A stretch of 64,000 nt of DNA from Farysia itapuensis (taxonomy: Eukaryota > Basidiomycota > Ustilaginomycetes > Ustilaginales > Ustilaginaceae). Shown one piece after another: positions 40,627 through 49,121 of the stretch (position 1 is the stretch's first letter; each line of letters begins with the position of its first letter). The translations under genes were made by a program, and so were the position numbers. The stretch lies in assembly GCA_023212645.1 (NCBI GenBank), contig JALBYC010000001.1, positions 1,111,638 to 1,175,637 of the forward strand, written 5' to 3'. The notes beneath the pieces are model-generated. The model worked only from the letters and a program-made list of their open reading frames with translations. It did no database searches and was not told the DNA's origin.

Positions 40627-42390
40627 CTAGGCCAGGCTAGGCGGTGCAGAAGCTGGTGGTTGAATAGATGCCGGAGAAGAACCGTTCGCGTCTCCGAGCG
40701 CCTTTTGCTCCTTTCTTCGTCGATCTCGGGCTTCGATGGCTGAGGCAACCCAACTGACCATGTCCACTCCGTCCTCCCCTCTTGCAGTGTCTTGCACCAG
40801 GAATTCGTGTTGGAGCAGCTGGGAATAAGTTGGCCGGCGGCTGGGAATCTTTTCCAGACACTTGTCGACAAAGTCGCGTGCGGTCTGCGAGTAGAGCTCT
40901 GCCGGTAGTTCCGGTGGATCTCCATGTACGATAGCCTGAAGCTGGGCAAACACGTTTGAGTATGTCTCTGGAGGATATGGGTAAACGCCCATCGTGGTCT
41001 CGACCATCGATAGACCAAGCGACCACACATCCGAGGCGACCGTGTATGTGCCAAGAATGTTTTGCGACTCGCCCTTAATGCGTTCGGGTGCCATGTAGGA
41101 TTGACAACCAATATTGGTCTTGGCAAGTGACTTTTCAAGTTGGCCCGAGACACCAAAGTCACACAGTTTGACTTGTCCCTTGCGGTTGATGAGGACGTTG
41201 GTGGGCTTGACGTCTCGATGCATGATCTGCAGGTTGTCTTTGAGGTATTCTAGTCCACGTACCATGGAGCCAGTGATTCGAGCAAGCACGTCTTCAGGCA
41301 CGCTTCCGCGGTCACCGTAAAGCTTGTCCAAACTGCCGGCATCCATGAACTCCATGCAAAGGTACACGCATGATTCGATGAAGAAGGCGCCGTAGAATTC
41401 AACGATTTGAGGCGCAATGGCTCGATGTAAGATGTCGAGCTCCATGATGATGGCGTTGAGTTTCGAGTCGTCCAGTTCCAGGCGCGTCTCCTTCATCGCC
41501 ATCTCTACATGCGTTTGGGTGTGTCGTACTTTGCGGACTGTGCCGTAGTTACCTTTGCCGAGCTCGTCCAGCAACTCGAGTTCTGCCATGTTGATTTTGA
41601 AAGACGTACCATTGCCAAATTCGACGCCAGATGCGTGCAGGACGGCTTTGCCGCTGAAGTTGAGCCTGCCAGAAGGGTCGACGATCTTTGAAAAGTTGCT
41701 AAACGGTGTGGCCATCGCATTAGTGGAATTTGTTGGTCTGCTGTCAGTTCCATTCAGCCGTCCTGGCGGCGGTGCGCGCCGCCCTGAGCCATGTGTCATT
41801 CCGCTCGACGAGGCTGGGACAGAACTCTCACTCAAGCTGGTGCCCATATCGCTGAGCTTGAGGCCGGGTCGACTTCGCTTCGCAGCCATGCCGGAACCTG
41901 GCAAGCCTAATTGAGGCGTGGATATCGGTGCACCGGCACCAGGAATACCTCTTCGAGCGGCCAGGCCACCAGGCACACCAGATGAAGGCGCAGAGGCTCG
42001 TCCGGATGCCGAGCCAAAGAGAGAAGCACTGGCAGCACTATCTATACGCTGGTCATGACCAAGCACACTGGGATTGGGCGATCCACCCATCGCGGACCTA
42101 TTGGCATTGGCAGCTAGCTTGGCCTGCAAACTTGGAGGCAGGCGAGCACCGGCCATCTGTCTTGCTCGTTCTGCTGCTCCCACGACTGGAGCATTGGTCT
42201 TTGCATCTCGCGGCACTGGTGCGCCCAGAGGTCTTTGAGCAGGAGACGAGCCGCCTGGACGCGGCGATGGACCGCCTGTAGCCGACTGAGGAGAGACGGA
42301 TCCGTTTGTTCGCGTGACCGAGGGTTGGTCTTCGAGGCTCATGTTGGCCGTAAGACGTTCCACCTCGGCTGAGGAGGAAGGCCCAGACAT
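40627..42390 (-). CDS. pbs2: Pbs2-type MAP kinase kinase (HOG pathway)
   Basis: 587 residues. Pbs2 links upstream MAPKKKs to Hog1 in osmotic and general stress signalling. The first ~210 residues are Ser/Pro/Gly-rich docking sequence. The kinase domain runs about 235-540: LGKGNYGTVRKV, AMKETRLE, MHRDVKPTNVL, LCDFGVSGQL, then SLAKTNIGCQSYMAPERI, the activation loop with phosphorylatable Ser and Thr in the Pbs2/Wis1 spacing, and SDVWSLGLSM. The IGCQSYMAPERI string favours Pbs2/Wis1 over the Ste7 or Mkk1 types. The ATG at 42390 (MSGPSSSAEVE) was chosen over 42534, whose extra residues look like leader. It shares a divergent region with the methylcitrate dehydratase. Confidence 0.9.
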   Translation of the reverse strand: MSGPSSSAEVERLTANMSLEDQPSVTRTNGSVSPQSATGGPSPRPGGSSPAQRPLGAPVPRDAKTNAPVVGAAERARQMAGARLPPSLQAKLAANANRSAMGGSPNPSVLGHDQRIDSAASASLFGSASGRASAPSSGVPGGLAARRGIPGAGAPISTPQLGLPGSGMAAKRSRPGLKLSDMGTSLSESSVPASSSGMTHGSGRRAPPPGRLNGTDSRPTNSTNAMATPFSNFSKIVDPSGRLNFSGKAVLHASGVEFGNGTSFKINMAELELLDELGKGNYGTVRKVRHTQTHVEMAMKETRLELDDSKLNAIIMELDILHRAIAPQIVEFYGAFFIESCVYLCMEFMDAGSLDKLYGDRGSVPEDVLARITGSMVRGLEYLKDNLQIMHRDVKPTNVLINRKGQVKLCDFGVSGQLEKSLAKTNIGCQSYMAPERIKGESQNILGTYTVASDVWSLGLSMVETTMGVYPYPPETYSNVFAQLQAIVHGDPPELPAELYSQTARDFVDKCLEKIPSRRPTYSQLLQHEFLVQDTARGEDGVDMVSWVASAIEARDRRRKEQKALGDANGSSPASIQPPASAPPSLA

Positions 42391-43122
42391 TGCGAAACAG
42401 ATGTCAAGGTTGCGCAGAGCTCGGTCAACAGAGCATGCACCAAGGTCGGCAGCGTGCTGAAAGGTTTGATGTAAAGTGCGATCGAAGGGGGAACAAGAGA
42501 TGATAGCCAGGTGGCCAAATCGCGATTTCAGCACTGCAGACTAGAAAAATCAGGCCGCCAATTTGGTATTCAAACTCAATCTACTCTTCGCAGCACACTT
42601 GGCCACATTTGAAACCTTCGCTGCGACCGATTTGTACCATCGACTGGCTGCTTAGACAGACAGCTTCGCAGGCAGCTCTACACAAGCATGTGTTGCAACT
42701 TAGTAATGCACATACGCGCTTTGAACAGTGAGTTGATTGCCCTCGTACGCCTTCTCCGTTCCTGCCGATGATGATGACTGTTCAACGCTTTTTGTACCGA
42801 TGAAAATTGAAAACCGAAAAACGTGAGCGTAATTTGTTAGAGTGCAGCAGCTCGCGTCGATCGCGATATCGCGATATCGCGGAACCGCAACGCACAGGCG
42901 ACAAAACCGAAGAGGACCTGGCTTTGTATCGGCTTTGAGTAAAGCCGCATCCGTTTTTCAATTTCAAAGCCCAAATCCCCTGCCAGATTTCCCCTCCTTT
43001 CAACTCTCTGTGCCCCGGTAAGTAAGTCGGTAGCCGAGCCGATTTCTTCCTCGTCCTCAACCTGGCCAGCATCCTTCTTTTCTCCATCATCTCTTCGGAT
43101 TCTCTTTCGACATCTTTCGCAG
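42391..43122. promoter_or_regulatory. divergent region, pbs2 / 2-methylcitrate dehydratase
   Basis: About 730 bases up to the splice donor of the dehydratase leader. It contains a 20-base perfect palindrome at 42862-42881 made of alternating CGCG and ATAT blocks, and a pyrimidine-rich tract (about 43000-43120) shortly before the start. No gene seen. Confidence 0.6.
42862..42881. repeat. 20-bp perfect palindrome (CGCGATATCGCGATATCGCG)
   Basis: Reads the same on both strands. It is made of three CGCG units separated by two ATAT units, in the middle of a divergent promoter region. It could be a regulator site or a cruciform; nothing in the sequence decides. Confidence 0.9.
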
Positions 43123-43179
43123 GTGAGTGACTGTGCTGTCAACTGCTCCTCTGTGCTGCGTTACTGACCCAGTCTGCAG
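43123..43179 (+). other. 5' UTR intron abutting the dehydratase start codon
   Basis: 57 nt with GTGAGT at its start and CTGCAG at its end; the ATG begins the next exon directly. The exon before (ending TTCGCAG) is pyrimidine-rich leader. Confidence 0.7.
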
Positions 43180-44826
43180 ATGCCTCGACTCGTTTCTTCC
43201 ACCTTGGCTGCATCGCTTCGAACATCGTCAACCCGTTCGATCTCTACTTCTGCTCTGCCCCGAGCCTCTTCCATCGCACTTCGATCAGCGAGCCGATCTT
43301 CGGCTAACCCCATCCAGACCCAAGTCGCTAGATCCTTTGCTACCTCCACCCGAGTTATGGGCGGCCACGCTGGTGTAGGACAGGGCGAAGACAACGTCCG
43401 ACCCCCTCCTGATCAGGTCCTTCAAGACATTGCCGATTATGTGCACAACTACAAGATCGACTCCAAGGTTGCCTACGACACTGCTCGGCTGTGTCTTTTG
43501 GACTCGTTGGGATGTGCCATGGAAGCCCTGCGTTTCCCTGCCGCTGCCAATGTTTGCGGTCCAGTTGTGCCCGGAACTGTGGTGCCCAACGGTGCTCGAG
43601 TTATTGGCACAGACTACGAGCTCGACCCTATCCGCGCCGCTTTCAACAACGGTGCTCTGATCCGATGGCTAGACTTTAACGACACCTGGCTCGCTGCCGA
43701 GTGGGGTCACCCTTCCGACAACATCGGCTCTATCCTCTCAGTCGCCGATTGGATCAGCCGAACCAATGTTGCCAACGGCAAGAAGCCTTTGACTGTCAAG
43801 GACGTCCTGACTGCCGCTATCCAGGCTCACGAGATCCAGGGCTGCCTCGCAATCGAGAACTCTTTCAACCGTGTCGGTCTTGATCACGTCGTGCTCGTCA
43901 AGGTGGCTTCTGCTGCTGTCGTCTCTCGACTCATTGGAAACACCCGCGACCAGACCGTCGACGTTGTTTCTCAGGCCTTTGTCGACGGACAGTCGCTTCG
44001 AACCTACCGACACGCTCCTAACGCCGGTTCCCGAAAGTCGTGGGCTGCCGGTGATGCCTGTTCGCGAGCCGTCAACCTTGCTCTCCTCGTCCAGAAGGGC
44101 GAGGGTGGCTACAACTCGGTCCTCACTGCCAAGACTTGGGGCTTCTACGATGTTCTTTTCAAGGGCAAGGAATTCAAGTTCCAGCGACCTTATGGCTCGT
44201 ATGTCATGGAGAACGTGCTCTTCAAGCTGGTTCCCGCCGAGTTCCACTCGCAGACTGCTATTGAGGGCGCCATCATCCTCCACGGACGCATGCAGAAGAA
44301 CGGCAAGACCTCGGACGACATCAAGAGCGTCGAGATCCGCACTCAGGAGGCTGCCGTCCGCATCATCTCCAAGTCTGGAAAGCTCAACAACTACGCCGAC
44401 CGAGACCACTCGCTTCAGTACATTACTGCCATGGGCCTGATCAACGGCAAGCTCGACCCCGAAGACTACTCGGATGAAGTTGCCCAGAACCCCAAGATCG
44501 ATGAGCTGCGAAACAAGATGTCGGTCGACGAGGAGCCTCGCTACACCACCGAGTACCTTGACCCCAACCTCCGATCTATTGGAAACAGCGTCAAGGTCAT
44601 CTTCAACGACGGCACCACCGACCAGATCGACCTCGACTACCCTGTCGGACACGCCCGACGACGCGAGGAGGCCAAGCCTTTGATCAAGTCCAAGCTGCAG
44701 AAGCACCTCAAGGGCTTCTTCCCCGAGGCCCGACAGGCCGAGATCGTTGAGCTCCTCGAGAGCCACGACAAGCTGGCTAACATGCCGGCCAACGAATTCG
44801 TTGATCTCTGGGTCCGAAAGCAGTAA
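43180..44826 (+). CDS. pdh1: mitochondrial 2-methylcitrate dehydratase (PrpD/MmgE family)
   Basis: 548 residues. It dehydrates 2-methylcitrate in the methylcitrate cycle that clears propionyl-CoA from odd-chain fatty acids, Ile, Val, Met and Thr. The first ~55 residues (Ser/Arg/Ala-rich, ending RSFATSTRV) form a mitochondrial presequence. The PrpD domain follows: LCLLDSLGCAMEAL, NGALIRWLDFNDTW, EWGHPSDNIGSILSVADW, QAHEIQGCLAIEN, and later GAIILHGRMQ, NYADRDHSLQYI and PVGHARRREEA. Its codon usage is strongly biased to C-ending codons, suggesting high expression. A leader intron ends directly before the ATG. The cysteine synthase gene follows 201 bases later on the same strand. Confidence 0.93.
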   Translation: MPRLVSSTLAASLRTSSTRSISTSALPRASSIALRSASRSSANPIQTQVARSFATSTRVMGGHAGVGQGEDNVRPPPDQVLQDIADYVHNYKIDSKVAYDTARLCLLDSLGCAMEALRFPAAANVCGPVVPGTVVPNGARVIGTDYELDPIRAAFNNGALIRWLDFNDTWLAAEWGHPSDNIGSILSVADWISRTNVANGKKPLTVKDVLTAAIQAHEIQGCLAIENSFNRVGLDHVVLVKVASAAVVSRLIGNTRDQTVDVVSQAFVDGQSLRTYRHAPNAGSRKSWAAGDACSRAVNLALLVQKGEGGYNSVLTAKTWGFYDVLFKGKEFKFQRPYGSYVMENVLFKLVPAEFHSQTAIEGAIILHGRMQKNGKTSDDIKSVEIRTQEAAVRIISKSGKLNNYADRDHSLQYITAMGLINGKLDPEDYSDEVAQNPKIDELRNKMSVDEEPRYTTEYLDPNLRSIGNSVKVIFNDGTTDQIDLDYPVGHARRREEAKPLIKSKLQKHLKGFFPEARQAEIVELLESHDKLANMPANEFVDLWVRKQ

Positions 44827-45027
44827 AGTGCGTTTCTCTCAACTAGCCCCTTCCCCATGCTAATCAATAAAGCGTTAGAGTCAAACTGCGTGGTGAGAAG
44901 AGAGCTGTCGGAAGTCGCACGTGACTTGTTATTTCCGGGGATTTAAAAGCGATGGCGACATCGGTGGAGTGGTCAAGAAGAATCGTGAATCAGGGATTTT
45001 CCTTTCCACCACTACACGCTTCCTGCG
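44827..45027 (+). promoter_or_regulatory. mcy1 upstream region with CACGTGAC
   Basis: 201 bases. AGTCGCACGTGACT at 44912-44925 lies about 100 bases before the ATG. TCACGTG-type sites are bound by Cbf1 in yeast sulfur genes, which suits a cysteine synthase; binding here is inference. Confidence 0.5.
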
Positions 45028-46167
45028 ATGAGCTCTGCATTTCCACGAGCTCTTACCGGCCCACTCAGAACTTCACTGCGAGGCTTCTCGACATCTGCGT
45101 TAGCTTCTTCATCTACGCTTTCTCCGGTTGCTGCGGCTCACATGCGTCCCGTAAATGGATTTGTCGGTGCCATCGGCAATACACCGCTCATCCGACTGAA
45201 CAAGCTTAGCGAGCGGACAGGCTGTGAGATTCTAGGCAAAGCTGAGTTCATGGAGCCAGGAGGCTCGGTCAAGGATCGAGCTGCTCTTTACGTAGTCAAA
45301 GATGCCGAGGAGCGCGGCCTCATCAAGCCAGGTGGCACGGTCGTCGAGGGCACAGCGGGTAACACCGGTATTGGTCTGGCTCACGTCTGCAGGTCCAAAG
45401 GATACAAGTGCGTCATCTACATGCCCAACACGCAGTCGCAAGAGAAGATCGATCTACTGCGAATGCTCGGCGCGGAAGTATATCCTGTGCCTGCTGTCGC
45501 CTTCGACAACCCGGAGAACTACAACCATCAGGCTAAGAGGCATGCCGAACGATTGGACAATGCTGTCTGGACCAATCAGTTCGACAACACGGCCAACCGC
45601 CAAGCGCATATTGAGACTACGGGTCCCGAAATTTGGGATCAGACGGACGGAAAGCTCGATGGTTTCATCGCCGCTACAGGCACGGGCGGAACTCTGGCCG
45701 GCATCACCAGCTATCTGAAAGAAAAGAGTGCGGGCAAAGTGCAATGCTGGCTAGCGGATCCCCCTGGCTCAGTGTTGCACTCGTACATTCAGACCAAGGG
45801 CAAGTTGATGGATCGCCAAGGAGGTTCCATCACCGAGGGTATCGGTCAAGGCCGGGTCACCGAGAATCTGAAGCCCGACATCGAAAAGCTTGACAGCTCC
45901 GTTCACGTTCCCGACGAAGAGAGTATCGCCATGGTGTACGATCTGCTTCACGAGGAAGGCATTTACGTTGGTGCCTCTTCGGCCCTCAATGTCGTTGCGG
46001 CCCGAATGATGGCTGAGCAGCTCGGACCTAACAAGACCATCGTCACTATCCTCTGCGATGGAGCATACCGATATCAAGCCCGCTTGTTTTCCAGAAAGTG
46101 GCTCGAGTCCAAAGGCTTGGTGGACGCCATCCCTCAGCATCTGCAAAAGTATATTGTACTGCCGTAA
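45028..46167 (+). CDS. mcy1: mitochondrial cysteine synthase-like PLP enzyme
   Basis: 379 residues. An O-acetylserine/O-phosphoserine sulfhydrylase-type beta-replacing enzyme. Residues 1-37 form a likely mitochondrial presequence (Arg/Ser/Ala-rich, [11 protein letters not shown]). The family signatures are [23 protein letters not shown] with the PLP Lys82, [14 protein letters not shown] (phosphate/substrate loop), [11 protein letters not shown] and the Ser/Gly-rich ASSALNVVA near the end. It resembles yeast Mcy1, a mitochondrial-membrane member of uncertain physiological role, as much as bacterial CysK; the C-terminal tail [12 protein letters not shown] supports Mcy1. No CBS domains follow, so it is not cystathionine beta-synthase. 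Confidence 0.88.
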   Translation: MSSAFPRALTGPLRTSLRGFSTSALASSSTLSPVAAAHMRPVNGFVGAIGNTPLIRLNKLSERTGCEILGKAEFMEPGGSVKDRAALYVVKDAEERGLIKPGGTVVEGTAGNTGIGLAHVCRSKGYKCVIYMPNTQSQEKIDLLRMLGAEVYPVPAVAFDNPENYNHQAKRHAERLDNAVWTNQFDNTANRQAHIETTGPEIWDQTDGKLDGFIAATGTGGTLAGITSYLKEKSAGKVQCWLADPPGSVLHSYIQTKGKLMDRQGGSITEGIGQGRVTENLKPDIEKLDSSVHVPDEESIAMVYDLLHEEGIYVGASSALNVVAARMMAEQLGPNKTIVTILCDGAYRYQARLFSRKWLESKGLVDAIPQHLQKYIVLP

Positions 46168-46281
46168 ATCGCACTCATCTCTCTTTGAAGGGAAAGCCCT
46201 GAAGTAGGAAAAAAAGGTTACTCTATATGTATACAGTGGTCGTACAGAAATTAGAAGTACAGCAAACGAGGAAAAGGGATG

Positions 46282-47886
46282 TCATAAATGCGTGTTGAGC
46301 GAGAGAGATGGGAAGGCAGTGGTCCAGATCCGGCTGGACTCGTTTATGGACCCTGTGCCAAGACGTTGACGTACGAATTTGGAATCATCGTCAGAGTGCG
46401 GTTGCAAAGTGTGAGATGAAAACCCTCGCTGGCGGCGCCACCAACTTGAGCGTCGTAGGATGGACTCGTCAAAGAGACCACCCCACTTTGCTGCAAAGGT
46501 CTGGCTGATTTCCCAGCATTCAGGGTCGAACGGATCATCTCCGTAAACGTAGAAAGATGGTTCATGCTCGGGCAAGACTAGAGAGAGAAGGATATCGAGC
46601 AAGAACTCGTTGAGACACAAGTCTCTCGATTGTGCGAGTGTGAGGAGACGCGATCGCACTGATGGCCATGGTAGGCCGAGATCAATGCAACGATGATGCG
46701 GGTAGAGGTGTTGCTCCTTCGATGGAAGCATATTGGCAGGCATTTTGTCCCACATGATGCTGTCCTCCTGAGCCGAGCCCGCTGGCACTCGCAGCGCTTG
46801 TTTGGAAGCCTTCAAGTGCTGCCACAAGGCCAAGCTCTTGGCAGCTGTACCTGCTGACCGTTCAGATGACTCTGGTAGCAGCTTGTCAGACTTCTGCACC
46901 ATCACTTGCAACGCATTTGCGTAGGACATTGAGTTGAGCATCACCATCGGGATGAACGACAAAAATCCATCTGTAATGGCAGGAGTCTGAGCCTTCGCCT
47001 TCGCCTTTTGCTTTTCGTCGAAAACCCCGACTACATCAGCCTTGGGCGTACTTCGATGCTCGGGAGTTCGAGCACTTTGCTCTTGGGAGCTATCGGAAGG
47101 AGCAGCTGACAGAGGTGGAGTGGCGGACGTCGAAACATCAGAAAAATACGAGGGAGCCTCTGATGAATCGGCCTTCAGACCCAGGGGCGTTTGTAGGCGC
47201 AAGAACTGCTCAAAAGAGAGTGAACTTCGACGTTCGTACCACTCGTTTCCAGACCTGTTCAGACCAGGAATGGAAGAAGTTGGTGTGACGACAACAGGTC
47301 GAAAGGAGAAGGCGGTGTTGAAGTCGAAACCTGGCTGGAAGGATGGTGTTGCGAAAAGTCGGTACGTCGCATCGCTCATGAGTGAAGGACTTGGCATTGG
47401 CAGGGATGTGAGGAAGGGATCCCCGCGAAGACCAGACACGGCCGAAGGCGATAGAGATCTTGGGGCAAGACTCGTGTATGTGGGCTCTGCACTGGCTGTC
47501 GACTTGTTGAGAAGGCTCAACGGCTCCTCTGGAAGAGTGATGCTCGGAACGGTTGGCAGCTTTTCGGACCTTTCCAGCTGAGGCACAGAGGATTCCAATG
47601 CTTGCTCAATTGAGTTGTGGCGAGTTGATACCTTCTCAGCTTCTGAAACGTGAGGTGGGGAAGCGTTACCATGCAGCTGAGAGAATTGCGCCACAGGACT
47701 GGAGTTTTGCGAAGTTGGGGAGGAAGCTGAAGATGAGGCGGAAGTCGAGGGTGCTTGCGCATTGTTGCCTGGAGCACGAATTTGTTTTGCTTTCTCGCGA
47801 AAGCGCCGCTGAGCAAGCTTGTTCTGTGCTCTGCGTCGATCGAGCAGTTGCTGCGGACTCAGACCGGCTGTGATCCCCGACCGCAT
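46282..47886 (-). CDS. AP-1-like basic-region transcription factor with DUF3425 C-terminus
   Basis: 534 residues. A basic region at residues 17-35 contains N-x7-R in QNKLAQRRFREK, the DNA-contact pattern of bZIP factors of the Pap1/Yap1 type. No leucine heptads follow; instead there is Ser/Ala/Pro-rich sequence, as in fungal bZIP-DUF3425 proteins. The C-terminal part (about 390-500) carries the DUF3425 pattern: HRCIDLGLPWPSVRSRLLTL, LNEFLLDIL, and FDPECWEISQTFAAKWG. It is a nuclear regulator of unknown targets. The ATG at 47886 is directly before the basic region; an in-frame ATG at 48033 would add 49 hydrophobic, Cys-containing residues and is less likely. Confidence 0.8.
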   Translation of the reverse strand: MRSGITAGLSPQQLLDRRRAQNKLAQRRFREKAKQIRAPGNNAQAPSTSASSSASSPTSQNSSPVAQFSQLHGNASPPHVSEAEKVSTRHNSIEQALESSVPQLERSEKLPTVPSITLPEEPLSLLNKSTASAEPTYTSLAPRSLSPSAVSGLRGDPFLTSLPMPSPSLMSDATYRLFATPSFQPGFDFNTAFSFRPVVVTPTSSIPGLNRSGNEWYERRSSLSFEQFLRLQTPLGLKADSSEAPSYFSDVSTSATPPLSAAPSDSSQEQSARTPEHRSTPKADVVGVFDEKQKAKAKAQTPAITDGFLSFIPMVMLNSMSYANALQVMVQKSDKLLPESSERSAGTAAKSLALWQHLKASKQALRVPAGSAQEDSIMWDKMPANMLPSKEQHLYPHHRCIDLGLPWPSVRSRLLTLAQSRDLCLNEFLLDILLSLVLPEHEPSFYVYGDDPFDPECWEISQTFAAKWGGLFDESILRRSSWWRRQRGFSSHTLQPHSDDDSKFVRQRLGTGSINESSRIWTTAFPSLSLNTHL

Positions 47887-49121
47887 CGTGGAAGTATCGA
47901 ACAAACAACCAAAGGCCGGACGGGAAGCTTGGACAAAACAAAGGATCAGCAAGTCAATGCTGGGAAGAGGGACACTCACGCGCAGTGAGCAGCAATATAA
48001 GGGATTTGCAGCCACAAACTCCTGACTGAGCACAAACAGAGTGGCACTCTGTACCGCTTCGGAGCATTAAGACGCCGGGATCTCACTGCGCTTCGACAGG
48101 AACCAGTCGAGACAGTGAAACACCAGGATGCGGGCAAATCATTATCGGAGTTTAAGGAAGCAGAATATCATCATATACAAGCATGGTGCCTTGCGTCCCG
48201 AGCCGGCTGGAGCCGAATTCCCGTATTCTACGGTAATGCAGCTCAAAACTCATGCGCCGAGTGGAGGTGCGCCCTGTGAAGCCTCTGGTCGCATTTATTC
48301 GCCTGTAATCTCCGACCAGGACAGCAAAAGGAACTGCTGCTGCTGCTTGAAAATTTGCAATACTGCCACTCCGGCTCAACAAAGTTTTGCCAATGTGCCA
48401 AGAGGAGCTAGTATTACTTTTAGGAGGAGAGCGGCATTCAATGCGGGATACTTTGCTGGCTTGAATCTCCGCCTTGGCTAAAGGTTTGCATGCCCGGAAA
48501 GCATCTGCCGAGATCTGCCGAAAGGAGTGGATTGGGAGCTATCGGGAAAAGCATTCTCTGGGCGCATAGCTTGGACAAATTTTTTTTCTTGCCGTATGAC
48601 GTGTAAATTTACGCTAGGCACGCCGATGCCCGCGGCTTTCTACTAACAGCTAGCAGCTGCATATGCGCGAAACCATCGCACAGTAGGGTGCTTTCAACTC
48701 CGCACAAAGCGCTTCCCATCCCGCCTTCGCGAATCCGGCGGCAGCACTCCAAGCAGAGGGGACTGCGATTGTGCAGCGGCATCCTGCAAGTCACGAATCG
48801 TGTGCATATCCGCCAAGGACGGGTGCATCCAAAATGACTGCACGGTGCGAATGCCCGATGTCCGTTGCTCTCGCGTAATGCCCCTCGTGGTACTCGCTAC
48901 GCAGACCATGCTTGGTTCCGCCACTGCCGTTGTGGAGAACTTGCAATTAAGCGAGCAGACATGTGTCGGGCCTTATAGAGATCCATCCTTCGCTGACACC
49001 GGCTGAGTCATGCTTTGGTTTCTGGCACCCGTAGCTCGGGAATCGGGAATCAGGATAGCCTTGTTGCCCGAAAGATTCTATCGATTTTTGCTTTCTGCAA
49101 AAGTCTCCCGGAGCTCGGCGC
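47887..49121. promoter_or_regulatory. divergent region, bZIP-like factor / PPR gene
   Basis: 1235 bases. Several short frames (for example plus 48128-48481) have no family features. An A/T-rich spot lies near 48575-48595. No tRNA and no clear TATA box recognised. Confidence 0.5.

Noticed and set aside
43738..44766. 342-codon minus-strand frame opposite the methylcitrate dehydratase
   Set aside because: A shadow of the strongly codon-biased sense gene; the Leu/Val/Asp-rich product is typical of antisense frames.
48128..48481. 117-codon plus-strand frame between the bZIP-like and PPR genes
   Set aside because: No recognisable domain or signal; treated as chance.
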